Positions 48,426 to 60,935 of a DNA stretch of 64,000 bases are shown here, in pieces. Position 1 is the first letter of the stretch, and every line of letters begins with the position of its first letter. The stretch lies in the NCBI GenBank assembly GCA_038501785.1, contig JBAMJR010000051.1, forward strand, positions 2,806,001 through 2,870,000, given 5' to 3'. The translations under genes were made by a program, and so were the position numbers. The DNA is from Myoxocephalus aenaeus. Lineage: Eukaryota > Chordata > Actinopteri > Perciformes > Cottidae. The notes beneath the pieces are model-generated. The model saw only the letters and a list, made by a program, of their open reading frames with translations, had not been told where the DNA came from and did no database searches.

Positions 48426-49454
48426 ACCAGCCACAAAATGCTTCGTACAACTTTGTACTTGTACTGTAGTACTCCCCAAACCTTCATTCTTTGTCAAATA
48501 TAAATGTCCGTGGCTATTTCATTTTCAAAAGCTTTCTGTGGTGTATTATATTTATACATCCATCCCATATTGTACTTTAAATGTGAGATGAACATTGATA
48601 TATTATTAGACTGTATATTATTTACAATTCCTTCAGTTCAATTTGAAAAATGACTATTAATATTGTTGGGATATAAGTAATTTAAACTTTCTTTATTTTA
48701 TTTGATAATCAACTGTTGACTCCATACTGACGTTGACACAACCGCTAGGCTATGCTTCAATATATATGGCACTAAAGTATAGCGCAAGTTAGACATTATT
48801 GTAGTGTTGTAATGACATTTTCTCTAACTGGACCTTGTTGAAGTGTAATTAAATACCCCTGCGTTAGGCTATTAATGAACTACACGGTCACATGGCTTCA
48901 TGTCACCACCACGCGGCTAAAGGCGGATTAATGGTCGGCATGATGTCGTTCCGTACGTTTAATCTCAGTCGCAACTACCTTTTTAATGACCGGAAAAAGC
49001 TTCAAAATTCACGAGAGGGGCATTTACTGACATTTTATACTGTAGAAGAAAAATTAGATTTTTCGAAACAGTCAGACGTGATGGATTTATGTTATGTGCT
49101 ATTCAGACAAAGGGTGAAATAAGAGCAGGCAGGTGTGGTGAACAAATATCACCTCATAATTGACCTTTTCTCCAAACCAATTTGAGTCGAAGTGCATGAA
49201 GGCACAAACCAATTAGGGCTGAGGAAAGCTGGGGATAGGTCAACGGGCTGGCTATTATCTGGCTGGGACAAAAATATACCTGACGAGATGTGGGGCAAGA
49301 TTTAGGTCAAGAGAAAGAAAGACCTGATTTGGACAATTGTGGTCTGTAGGTCAATACGGCCAGGTGGATGTGGATGAGGGAGTGGATGTCGATTTCTTCC
49401 CCAGGCCTCCAGTGGCCACTCAAGACGAGATCCTACTGTTTGTGTCTGTCTGTA

Positions 49455-49555
<101 letters not shown>

Positions 49556-50719
49556 ATATCTAGGTGTGTCTGTGTGCGACTTCTGGTTCTCAACCAAGGA
49601 AATCTTCAGTGAAATCCATCCCTAGATGTGTCACACTAGCTGTCTGTAATGGCCGCGCGATGGCTATGGGCTGAAGCTCGCCTGATGCCTGGGGAAAAGC
49701 TATTGATGTAGAGAGATGTCCCTGCAGCTCAGAGCTGGAGGATGGAAACCAATTTGCAGGACATGTGACCCGTCTGTGGTGGGACGGAATGACCTCGCTA
49801 ACAATAAAGGGAGGACCTTCAGTCTCTGCTGTCTCCTCTCATGTGGCTTTTATTAATTTGCAGAGATGTAAGATCTCAAAGGCAACCTTTTGTTGACAGA
49901 GATACTCAGTGTGTTGAATATGTGTATTTACAGCGCGCATGTAATGGCATCTCTGCACTCCTTTGTGATTATGTTGTATGTTTAAGATGCTGGTGTCTAC
50001 AATGTACGTGTACTTCAGGTTCCTGTGAACTTCACCACCTTGAGATTGTCACTGAAGAAAGGTAGCTGTTTGTAAAGATGGTCCACATGCAGCTATTCTT
50101 CTGTTAAAATGACATTACATAGAGTATTTGTACTTGTTACTATGCTATGAGATTTTTCTAATTGCCATAATTTAAATGGGATTAAGTAGGATTTCCAATA
50201 GTAATATAGCCTGTAAGAAATATATGGTGAGGACCTTGTAAAAATACACCACCATCATCTTTCCTTCGAGTGTTGTTTTTCCCAAATGTCCCATCTTGAC
50301 TCGTATATTCTCTGAACCATGTCACACTGAATTGTGTGAAACGCTGTGATGTGAAACTAATTTCATTTACACATTTAAGACGGGTTTTGTGGGAATTAGA
50401 TGATGTTTTTTTTTTTGATAGGACAGAATGTAACTCCAGTGTACAACAACATGGAGTCAGAACCAAGACTAAAAACGTTATTTCTCCTTTCAACCTTGAC
50501 AAAGGCAGCGCATGAGTTATGTCTAGAAGGGATCCGACTCGAGATTGTGTTCATGTGTTCACGTCCGGCAGGCAGCCTTGCAGTCGTTGAGTAGTCTTGT
50601 ACCTCCACACAAAAAGTTGCATTTGCAGTTTTGTGTGGCTCGTTTACTTGCTAATTTGACTACAGTGTGTAGTTTGCTGTTCGGGTTATCATGAAGTCAT
50701 GAATCAAATTCAATTTGAA

Positions 50720-51035
50720 GGTTATTTTGTATTATCTTAAAGTTGCAACAAGTCATTTTTATTTTTATGTTGTGTGTTTTGGCGCCCCCTGTGGACGAAA
50801 GCGGTAATGTTATCCGAGCAGCTCAGCTCCTGGCAGGGAAGCCAGGTCTTTAGGAGAATCAGTTTTAAATTGAAACTGTTTCCTAACGAGTCAAGATATG
50901 TGAAAAATCAACAGGAAAAGTAACGGTCCTCTCTCCTGTGAGGAGGAGAGAGGACCGTTCGGAATCTAAATCCTCTCGGAGTCACAGAAGATCACTTTGG
51001 TCCTCCGACTGAGCGGAAATATTAAAACCTTTTAC
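50720..51035. repeat. Probable dispersed repeat with inverted GGTCCTCTCTCC arms
   Basis: Contains TTTTGGCGCCCCCTGTGGAC, a motif recurrent in fish repeats, and a perfect 16-bp inverted repeat at 50922-50959. Non-coding. The repeat call is from memory of similar sequences, not from a search. Confidence 0.35.
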
Positions 51036-51587
51036 TGAAAAAGTGCTGCAACCGTCAGAAATTTGCGTCGCTGCCGGTATGATCTCTCTGATGAAAAATA
51101 TTCACAGTCAAGTATTTCGCATTTTCATGCTGGTATATTTATTTATATACAAACAGCAGAAAGGGAGCAACATTATCATTACCGTTGAGTCATTTTTCTG
51201 GACACCTGATGGATGTAAGAAAATATTCACTCTTATAGCTCTGTGTTTGGTCTCCACCAACTCCTGACTTCACATATCTGGCTCTTCAGCTGCTAAATGC
51301 TCCGCTAAGTTCTCCTAACTTTGTATTAGTGCCATTTGGTGCTAAGCAGGAAGTGTTTTTAGGTTTTTAGTGAGTTACTTTAACGAGTGAACCCTTTCAC
51401 ATGATCCATTGTTAATACCTTAAGTTTAATTATAGCAGCCACATTTATAGGTCCAGCATTCTGGAGGTCAAATGTAGACCATCTACTCATATTTAAGACC
51501 ATATTTCTTTAGATTTGGGTGTCAAAAAGTGTGTGCACATTTCGCAAATAAATATGTTAACACCTGTATATGATTCAAGTATCACAA

Positions 51588-52562
51588 TTTATTACAAAAA
51601 CTAGAACTTTTTTTCCATCTGTCCGTGTCGCCATGCTTTAAGCATATAACAATACAGTATAAAATCTCAACCCAGAAGTCATATCGTAAAAGCAAAGATC
51701 ATAGATGCTGACGCAGCATTTACAGAAGTTAAGACATGCTGTTACTGTACAGAGAACATTCCCATTGAAGTACAAACATCTGCAAAATGCGTCATTATCA
51801 TCAACGAGTTGCATTTTTCAATAAACAATCCTATCCGACCCCATTCAGAGTGTTACAAGAAACGTCTCTTTTTAAAATGAATTTACAAGAAAATAAACAC
51901 AAACACTCTGCAAATCATAATGAATGTGCTGAGATTTTTCTTTTTTTTTTCAACAGCCCAAGGCACTCAGGCTCAAATGTTGGCAATATATATGTAATTC
52001 TTTACACAAAATCACGTCAAGCAGGTGGTGGTAGAGAAAGAATAGTGAGAGAGAAACAAAGTCGTCTATTTGGCCTCCTGAAGAGCACGTTCTTTTTAAA
52101 GAAGTCCACCTTGTCCTTTTTCACAGTGAAAAACTGGCAGTCGAGACGTTTGAAGAAGTCCGTTGTTTTGCTGAATTGCGTGACATCTGTTGGCTAAACA
52201 CTACATAACATCCTGCTGTACCTTTTGACGCCGGCCTGACGTTTCCATCCCAGAGAGCGTCCTCTGCTCTCCGGCATCGTCAGCGGCTGTTTTCTCCAAA
52301 ACCACAAGTATAGGCCTGATGGTGCGTTCAAGCGCCACAGGGATGCCAAGGTGTCCATTTGCAAGTGAACTGTCCCACATGAGTACCGTATTTGGTAAAG
52401 AAATCTATCAAGTGTCCACAAACGGTGTTTTCAAATATCTATAACAAATCCAGATGCTATTCATTGAAATAATCCTGATTTTATTTTTTCTCAAATTACT
52501 TTACCAAGGCTGTGACAACAGAGTGGCTTTAACAAATGCTTCCATCTCCTCTTCCCCGCAGT
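51588..52562 (-). other. nptx1: nptx1 3' UTR with candidate poly(A) signals
   Basis: Non-coding sequence downstream of the nptx1 TGA (52565-52563). On the minus strand AATAAA occurs at 52485-52480, only about 80 nt after the stop, and at 51593-51588, about 970 nt after it. Mammalian NPTX1 has a long 3' UTR, so the distal site is preferred, but the sequence alone does not decide. The open frame on the other strand here (51787-52197) has no recognisable similarity. Confidence 0.4.
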
Positions 52563-53950
52563 TCAGTTGAGCTGGCGACAAGCTTCAAACGTCCACTTCG
52601 AGGCACCTCCGTAAATGTCAAGGCTCGTCTCCATCCACGCAAAAACGTTGCCCACTTGCGCTTTGCTGCTGCACGTCGCTAGATTGTAGATCTCTCCGAC
52701 GGATAGTTTACGATCCCAGATGTGGAAATTTGCCAGGTCTCCGACGAAGGCTTGTGTTGCGTCAAATCCTCCTCCGAGTGTGTCCTGTGGAAGAGAGAAA
52801 GGGATTTAATCAAGGAGGATATGATTTTCATATCCCTCTGGCTGCTTTATGGAAAGACTCAAATTATCTTGACCGACTAAATTGAATGAGGAATCTTCAA
52901 TCCACTGGGATTCTTGATGAGTTCCAGTTAAAGATCTAATCGCCTTATTAATAAATATGTCATTTACAGCAGGGACGGATTTGAAAATTGAAATGTTGTA
53001 TGTTAAAAATAACTTTCCCACAATTGTTCACGTCATGACACACACTTAATGCTCCCTACAAGCCTCGTGTGCTTTCCCGACATCCCGTTATCGTGAACAA
53101 AGCAGTAAAGATGCTCTTTGCGTGGCTTCATGGCGGTGAAACAGATGTGTGCCAGATGTGTGCTTGAGTGTACCTGCTCCTGCCCGAGGATCAGCAGGCC
53201 CTGCGGTTTGATCGGATGATACGGAGCCAGATTCTCTCCGCTCCCTCTCTTGACGCCATCTTGGAACGCTTCCCAAACACCATCCCGAGTGGTCCAGGTC
53301 ACGCAGATATGATGCCACTTTCCATCGTTGATGAGGAAAGGCAGCTTAGCGACCTACAAGAAGACGGATACCACGTGAAGGTTTGCTGCAGTGAGCCAAA
53401 AATATACTCTGGCAGTTTGAAATCAATACATGGAAACATTTCCTCCAGACGTGCCTTGTCATTAATGAGGATCTCCATCGGGTTGTTTCCCCACTCGATG
53501 AGGACCAGCTCGTTGGCTTGACCCGGAACTGCATAGGAGAAAGGTGTGCCCACTCCCGGAGACGCGTTGGACTTGAGCCACATGCACACAGTGAGGGCGT
53601 ACATCTCTGGCAGACTCTTCTTCACTTTTGCGTACATGTAGTTGGTTCTCAGTGGGAACGTGAGCTGGAATTTATCCAGAGGCCTGTTGTCTCTTTGACC
53701 TGTGGAGAAGGAAGTGTCAGGTTTATTTCATTCATTTTTTATTTTGTTTTATCATTTTGTCAAACAAGGATATATCATCCCAAGTGCACACATCCTGGGG
53801 ATTAACATACTACATGTTACACAACCAATCCACAATCTCTAGATCTGCTTTAATCTGATAAATCCACCACATAGTGCTGACGTTGTTAACCTTCATCTGG
53901 TTTTCTCCTGCCGCCACACCTCTCTATGTTACTGCCACACGAGTATTTTT

Positions 53951-54001
<51 letters not shown>

Positions 54002-55293
54002 CTCGAGAGGCACACCGTGGTTTAACTTCTGAAGTGAAATAGTTTAATCTGCATGAACTAGAACAGGAAACTGCAGAATGTACCGGGATGCTCCAGATTT
54101 GTGCGGATGAGTAAAACGTCACATCGAGTGCTCAGGTCATAACAAGCTTATAATATCAATCTGGGTGTGCAGAGAAGAGTTTTTGTTTTTTTCGGCCACC
54201 TGATCTGATATCTCCTTTTGGTTTCCAATAGTAATCAATCTGCTCATCTCTGCCACTCCCAGACCTCGTCTACTTAGTGCGCGCTCTCTCCTGAGCTGTC
54301 GGTACCTTTCTCCAGGTCGGTGATCCTCTGGTGGAGAGACGTGAGGGTGGACTCCACTCTCCCGCGCTGCTGCGTCTCGTTCCGGAGTCCGGGCTTCCCC
54401 TCCTCGATGCTGTTCACGCGGGACAACACCTGCTTTTCCAGGTCGTCGATTTTACTTTGGAGCAGGTCTTTGAGGCTGTTCGCCTGCACCGAGTTGTTAC
54501 TTCTGCTGAATTGCTGTTAGGGAGGAAATAAGCATGCAGCTTAATGCACAGAACGATTGTGAGTGGGTATCATACACATTAACTTGTTGTTTCCTATTCT
54601 TTATAGTATATCTATATCACAAGCAACTTAATTAAATCAATGATTATTGTATTTGTTTGCTCACAAGATGTCAAAATTACACGAATCACCTATCCTTATT
54701 TTCTTCTTCGTATTAGTATAATTATTATTATTGTTTTTCTTTCTTTATTATTGTCGTTTTTGTGTCGTCGTTATTATATTGGTCAATAAAAGGTGCTCGC
54801 TCGTAATTAGTCACCCAAAGTGACGGAAGTGTCCTCGGGAGCAGCAGCAGCCTACCTCCAGGTTTTCTAATCTCTGCTTCAGCGACTGTAAAGTCTGTGA
54901 TAGTTGCGCCAAAGTGTCCGCGGGGCCCCTCGACACGTCCCCCATCGTGTTTTTGCTCCCCGTGTCTTTCCTCCGGCCCGCGGGCCGCGCGTCCCCGGGC
55001 TCGGCGCCGCTCTGGCTCTCGCATCGAGCCAACTTTGAGGTCAGTTCCCTGATGGTCTCTTTCTGGTTCATGATCGTCTCTTTCTGCTGCAAAACCGTCT
55101 CCCGCAGCTGCATGACCGTGGTCTTCAAGTCTGGCACACTGTTCTGCAAAGTGGCTGCGCAAATGTCCATATCCTTGGGCACGGACGTGCATATGAACTG
55201 CGTCTGTCCGCCAAAGTCTTGAGAGGAACTCTCCAAAAACAGGCAGGAAAATAGAAAAAGTCTCCAACTGATTCCGCTCCTCGTGGCCCGCAT
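52563..55293 (-). CDS. nptx1: Neuronal pentraxin-1, 5 coding exons
   Basis: Minus-strand exons in coding order: 55293-54856, 54513-54306, 53699-53455, 53353-53174, 52784-52563. They total 1293 nt (430 aa; human NPTX1 is 432). Residues 1-24 are a signal peptide with hydrophobic core RLFLFSCLFL. A coiled-coil multimerisation region follows (QLRETVLQQKETIMNQKETI, LAQLSQTLQSLKQRLENLE, SLKDLLQSKIDDLEKQVL). The pentraxin domain runs from about 225 to 428 and includes the signature HHICVTWTT and the C-terminus FEACRQLN. N-glycosylation sequons occur at N152, N191 and N260. Intron 3 has a GC donor (AAG then GCACGT) with an AG acceptor; the other introns are GT-AG. The known role of the family is a secreted synaptic organiser that clusters AMPA receptors and acts in homeostatic plasticity. 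The choice of nptx1 over nptx2 rests on residue identity in the coiled coil and C-terminus and on linkage to sec14l1. Intact. Confidence 0.95.
53955..53998. repeat. (TC)n microsatellite in nptx1 intron 2
   Basis: 22 TC units on the plus strand, giving a (GA)n run in the nptx1 transcript. It lies 256 bp downstream, in transcript terms upstream, of the exon 3 acceptor. Confidence 0.96.
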
Positions 55294-55402
55294 GTCTGCG
55301 TCTGTGCCGGGTCGTGGTTGGTTTCGGTGGAGGAGGAGCCGCAGTGACTTGACGCGCTCGTGTCCCGTTGTTGTTGTACTCGGTCTGTGGAAGCGCAGCC
55401 GG

Positions 55403-55409
55403 TTTTATA
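55403..55409 (-). promoter_or_regulatory. nptx1 TATA box
   Basis: TATAAAA on the minus strand, 110 bp upstream of the nptx1 start codon and inside a GC-rich segment. A start site about 30 bp downstream (about 55375) would leave a leader of roughly 80 nt. Placement is inferred from the motif and spacing only. Confidence 0.55.
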
Positions 55410-55703
55410 CAGCGAGCTGGTTCTGCGCAGACCAGGTTCACTGCATCACGACCGGAGGGGAGGGAACCGCGCCGTCCCTGTTTAAGCGGCTCCGGGAGCG
55501 GCGCGTCACATTCAAGAGATGAAACCCATTTTGCTTTCAGGCTCCCACATGTTAAATCTTTCATCACTTCGACTATTTGTCATTTCTCGCTGTGTATTAT
55601 TCATCTGGAAAAACTCGTAATTGTAGTCAGCGGGCTGCTTGCGAGGCGGGGTGCCAGGAGAGCTGTGTTTGTTGTATTTTGCGCACACGGGAAACTCTCT
55701 CTC

Positions 55704-55706
<3 letters not shown>

Positions 55707-55786
<80 letters not shown>
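55707..55786. repeat. (CA)n microsatellite upstream of nptx1, 40 units
   Basis: Perfect 80-bp CA run about 300 bp upstream of the nptx1 TATA box. Confidence 0.97.
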
Positions 55787-55789
<3 letters not shown>

Positions 55790-56100
55790 GATGGATGGAG
55801 ATCAGAAGTTACTGCAATTTGTTGTCGGCGGATTCCCCGCAGATTCAGCACCAAGGAGAGCTCCAACCACAGCGCGTTATCACAGAGCGGAGGCGCGTGT
55901 GGAGACGCGTGCGCGTGGTTTTCTGTTGCTGCCTTTTATCTTCTCTCAACTGAGAGAAATGTACACATTCACATTGTGGGAACACGAAGACTGCAGATCA
56001 TATTCTAAAATGTGTTTGTGATCAGACATGTTTATTTGATGACGCTTTTATTTTTTCAGGTCAAACTCATATAGGCTGGCTAATTTATACTCACTAATCC

Positions 56101-56103
56101 CCA

Positions 56104-56182
<79 letters not shown>

Positions 56183-56211
56183 CACACACGTGAACACACG
56201 CACACACACAC
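56101..56211. repeat. Interrupted (CA)n microsatellite further upstream of nptx1
   Basis: About 110 bp of CA with AAACA and GTGAACACACG interruptions, about 700 bp upstream of the TATA box. Confidence 0.95.
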
Positions 56212-58509
56212 CCCTTGTTTCCACAGACCCTCTCTTGCAGTGGGGATCTGCTCTCCATATCACTGCTATAATCATCTCTCAGTTTCTCAAAGGATAATCT
56301 GTCCCAAAGCAATTCATTCTATCTATCTATTATTCAGGAGGGACAATTTTATAATTTTTTCCCGTTGCCCACTCTGCTCTTATCTATTCGGTCAGTATTG
56401 AAAAGAAAATTAAAACATTTTGAATAAGTGATGAAAACATATCGGCTCTCGGATTAGAAGATAAACCCGGGGAGAGAAACATGACACACAACAGACTGCA
56501 TGTGACCAAATGATATTGATGGAGGAGGTTAGAGGTCACGGCATAATTACTATAATCAGTTTGTAAAAGCTAAATGGTTCATAGCTGCAGGCTTCTTTTA
56601 ACAGAGTGGATATAAACACTGAATGACCCATTACACTGTTGTCAGGAGGAATAACTTGATTTCAGAGCATTACCTGAGATCTGGGTCAATTATACTGTTT
56701 TACTGTAAAGAATTTAACAGTGGCTGAGAATGACTGTCGCTAAATGGTGCATTTAAGGGACCTTAACTTCATCATGCTCTCAAACATTTCCTGTTACATT
56801 TTTCCAGGACATCATTCATCTTAAAGTCTCTAGTAAGTCTCTTGAAGTGTCCTATGGATTTTGGTACCTTTTTAGTGATGCAGCAATATCTAAGAGGAGT
56901 AAATTAAAAGGAGTGTTTTTCAGTGATTTTACTCTCCGTTCGTAATCAGAGTTGATGGACTGTTTCTTGATGTTTAATAAAAAAGAAATGAAGCTTACAG
57001 GTGCAAGAGGAAGCAATTTCTGTTGAGCCTTTTAGTGTGGTATAAGTCCTGAGAAGAATTTAATTTAAGGTGATGCAACTGTCTGGATTTGTGCAACAGG
57101 TTGCTATTGGAGAGCTTTTCACCTCGGCAATTCAAGGAAAGGGACGAATGGTGTAACACAGGAAAATACAGGTCAAAGAAGTCAAACTCTTTGCCCAAGC
57201 AGAACCAACCTTTGTGGAAATCCAACAAAAGCATTCACAGGAACCCAAACTGTGCAGAGTCAGAGTGCCGTCTTTAGCTGCATTGGCTTTGGGTAAAATA
57301 TAATCGAACCAAAAAAGTGAAACTGTATTATGCAACACGGTTACTTGCACTCTCGCCCTGTCAGAGTCCCAACTTGCAAAGCAAGAAATGTGAGTAAACA
57401 ACTTTTTCTCTGCACCGCATCAACCATCTGGAAGATGTGTGCTGGTTATATAATTACACATGACAGACCACAGCTCCTTCCAGTTAGTTACTACCTTCCA
57501 AAATGGTGTCATTATAAATGAGAAGAAGTTTCAATATTGGACGTTGTGGGATTTGATCTGACTCATAATGTATTACCAGGCAGAGAAGCCGGGACATCTT
57601 CTACCTTTGGGACCAAAGTGGCTTTGCAAGACGTCCAAAGTCCAGCTCTCATCCTGAATTCAGTGCTTCTCACACCAACAAGTTTCAGTGCCATATGCTC
57701 AAAGAACAAAGTAATTTACTCCTCTGCGCTCCTCACAAACCTGCACGTCTTTCCATCACCCCAAATACTCCCTGCAATCCTCTCTCCTCTCCAAAAAAAC
57801 CCCAATAACTCAAGTAGACACTCAAATCACACTGTTGTTTTGTAGCCTTTGCAGTATCTCAACATTTACATCTTCTTCAAGATGCCACAAGTTCACCCTG
57901 CGAACATATTCAGTTTGAATGTGATTTAAAAAAATAAAAAAAACATTGTACCAGCTGTCGAATTTATAATGGTGTAAGCCGTGGTGTGCATGAAATAATA
58001 ATAGGGTTTGGATGAAATGATTATTTGTTGTTCCAAGTCATTGTGCTCGACGTTACAGCAATCTGTGACACTGGAGATACTAATCTCATACAAGCAGCTG
58101 CCAGTAGCTCTTATCACAACCCTGCACACGATGCCGCCTCGCTTCTGTGAGAGCTGCTGACGGGCCGCCGTCCACCTGTTGTGGGCGAACAGCATCTCCT
58201 TAATAATGCATCCAAACACAGTGGAAATGCTTTCTCCAGCACCGGAGATCAATAGTTGTAATTTCACATGTTGGCATCCTGCCGTGACTGGCTTTTTCTC
58301 CCTGATTTCTTACTCCCTCTCACCTTCTGCTGCAGAGTGGTGACGGCCGCCGGGTGGAAACGTCCGGTGCATTTCAGTTGTTAGTTTTAAATCATTCTTA
58401 CGTTTTCAAGACCAAGGAGCGTTTTGGGAAATGTTTGGGCCGTAGCACAATGCAGCAGTGAAAAGCAGAAGTTGTAAAGATTCTGATTCTTACCTTGTGT
58501 TAAAAATTC

Positions 58510-58562
58510 AGCCCCTCGTTCCCTTGTTCCCTTGTTCCCTCGTTCCCTCGTTCCCTCATTCA
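58510..58562 (+). repeat. TTCCCTTG/TTCCCTCG octamer tandem array
   Basis: About six copies of an 8-bp unit TTCCCT(T/C)G in tandem with small variation. No function assigned. Confidence 0.85.
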
Positions 58563-58939
58563 CTACTCCCTATAATAAACAAGCAGGAGTTGACACTGAG
58601 CACTGAACTGAATGGCAGCCAGTTAATCAAAAGCACGATAGTCGTCTTTGATTATTCTATATGTTCTGCTTAGATTTTCTCTGATTTTAGATTTTGTTCA
58701 TGCACATTTATTATTTGTTTCTTTTGGTAAACAATCCTATTTTTTTTTTAAATGTCCCTCAATGTGAGGAGGTTTGGAGAAAAGTCTAATTTGGTATCGG
58801 TTGAAATATTTCAACTCAGGCGAAAAAGCGTTGCAAAAATTGGCAACGCTTTTGGTGTGAACGCAGCATTAGACTGCTGGGGGACATTTTAGGATACACT
58901 GAGCTCCTCTCTCCTCTTCTCTCTCTCCTCTCTCCTTCT

Positions 58940-59425
58940 GGATGAATGAATGTCTCCTCAATGCACATTACTAACTCTACTTCTTCCTGGGAGCCTCTGT
59001 GCTTCCTCGCCTCAAGTTTCCATGGATCGTGGCTGTCTGGATCCGGTCCTCTCTCCTACCTATACCTCCTGCTGATGCCCCTCCTCTACCTCCTTCTGCT
59101 GACATGGATCGTGGCTGTGTCTGGATCGTGGTCCATGCCTACTACTCATTATATTCATGTAATGTGCTGTAACTCTGTTACGTTGTTCATTCTGGTCACA
59201 TGACATCTATTGCTTCTGTCCATCCGGGGAGAGGGATCCTCCTCTGTTGCTCTCCTGAAGGTTTCTTCCTTTTTATTTCCCCCGTGAAAGTTTTTTTTTC
59301 AATTTTTGAGGGGGAGTTTTTCTTGGTCCTGGAACAGGGATGTCGTATGTGTACAGATTGTAAAGCCCTCCTAGGCAAATTTTAATTTGTGATGTTGGGA
59401 TATACAAAATAAACTGAATTGAAAG
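58940..59425 (+). repeat. Dispersed teleost repeat (LINE-tail-like)
   Basis: The segment contains GAGAGGGATCCTCCTCTGTT, CTCTCCTGAAGGTTTCTTCC, GTAAAGCCCTCCTAGGCAAA and a terminal ATACAAAATAAACTGAATTG. From memory this arrangement is a highly repeated fish sequence ending in an A/T-rich tail, consistent with a non-LTR retrotransposon 3' end. The 61- and 85-codon frames here look incidental. Confidence 0.55.
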
Positions 59426-60569
59426 GTAAACATAAATGTAAAATAATTGTATCATTTTTAGGGAATCCGGCAGTCACAGCTATTTTTTTGGCGTTTAGAT
59501 TTCTATTTATTTTTTATTGTCTGACTACTTCCTGTCTCTTACCTGCATATTTTCCGTTCTTCAGACCGATTTCACATGTTTCCTCTGTCAGTATTTTCTT
59601 GTAACTGCACACAAATACAGAAGGAAAACAAGTATTCACCGTGTGTTCAAATTGAAAACGCAGTCGGCAGGATACTTGCATGGTTTGTCAGATTTCCCAG
59701 CAGTCCCTCTGATTCATCTAAGACCCATTAAACAGTGAAACCCGGCTGATTAAATCTCAGTAATTAGAGAATAAGCTGCACACCTACAATGTAAATATAT
59801 GAACAGTTTGCCGGAGGAAGCTAAAGGTCGCCAACACTGTCGGTGTAACCATCGTGTTTCCGGTAAACAATGGAAAGTATTTCATCTTTTCTATGAGCAA
59901 AAGCCTAATTAAGCCGCCTCACCATAGACAGTAGAAAGCAGCTGCCATTTTGGGGTCACTGAAACTTTAGTATGCTGTGGCTGTTTGGAGCGAGGAGAAT
60001 GTCAGGCAGTTACCAGCTTAGTGTAAAATAAAACAGCCCAGAGAGGCTAATTAAGACAAAGACATTTGTACTCATAACTTCCCATCACTTCCCTGCTTTT
60101 GAGTTTTCCCACATGGTCTCCAGATGGAGTTTGTCATAGCTTAGTTGCTGTCCTTATGTTTTATTAAAAATGTGTGATTGAATAATTTTTTCCTTCTGCC
60201 TGAGCTGAGCGCCCATGTGAAATTGATACAATGCATCATCTGACATTGGGTTCATGTTCTGTGCTGCTGTGACAGAGCTGTCCTCCTGCTGAAGAAGATG
60301 ACAACAACGGGCACATAGAAGGCTGTTTTTTTTTTAATCTCATTGCCCAGAATATATCATGATTGGATGCATAATCCTTTAATGTACTCCGGTACATGAG
60401 CTTTTACATCTCACTCATTCATCAATACATATTTCTGATCGCTCTTGTGCACGTCTGGATTTTATAGTTCGTCTGTTTTTCAATCCTCCGTGCCGGCGAA
60501 AGTCGTGGCTGGACGCATTATGTTTTTCAAAAGTGAAGCCAATGCGGAGGTTCCTTAAACGTGCATTAC

Positions 60570-60935
60570 TTCTAATGGCCAGCAGGGGGCGACTCTGGTT
60601 ACAGAAATAAGTCAGATTGTTTAGAAGTCTATGAGAAAATGACCCTACTTCTCACTTGGTTTATACATTGTAAACATTGTGAACATGAGTTTATGGTCGT
60701 GATCACCATATTCAAGTTTTCCTCGAGCATTATGTATATTTAGTAAATTATGTTCCCATTTAGATTCAAATAGACCACAAAGCAGGATATACTTTAGGGC
60801 GTGGCTACCTCACCATTGATAAGTCGTTACCATGCCGATGTCCAGTCCGGGTGTTGATCCGGTTTTCAGTGTTTTTTCTGCTCATGAAAGTTAATTGTGA
60901 CATTTTTGGTCGGTTATGACAATTTCACACGAATT
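60570..60935 (+). repeat. Dispersed teleost repeat
   Basis: Contains CAGCAGGGGGCGACTCTGGT, AGAAGTCTATGAGAAAATGA, CCCTACTTCTCACTTGG and GGGCGTGGCTACCTCACC. From memory this series recurs in percomorph introns and intergenic DNA. Non-coding; family assignment is not possible from sequence alone. Confidence 0.55.

Noticed and set aside
51787..52197. 136-codon plus-strand open frame
   Set aside because: Lies antisense in the nptx1 3' UTR, is Lys/Phe-rich from A/T runs, and has no recognisable similarity.
54728..55567. 279-codon minus-strand open frame
   Set aside because: It overlaps nptx1 exon 1 in another frame. The true frame has the signal peptide and coiled coil of NPTX1, and this one has no known motif.
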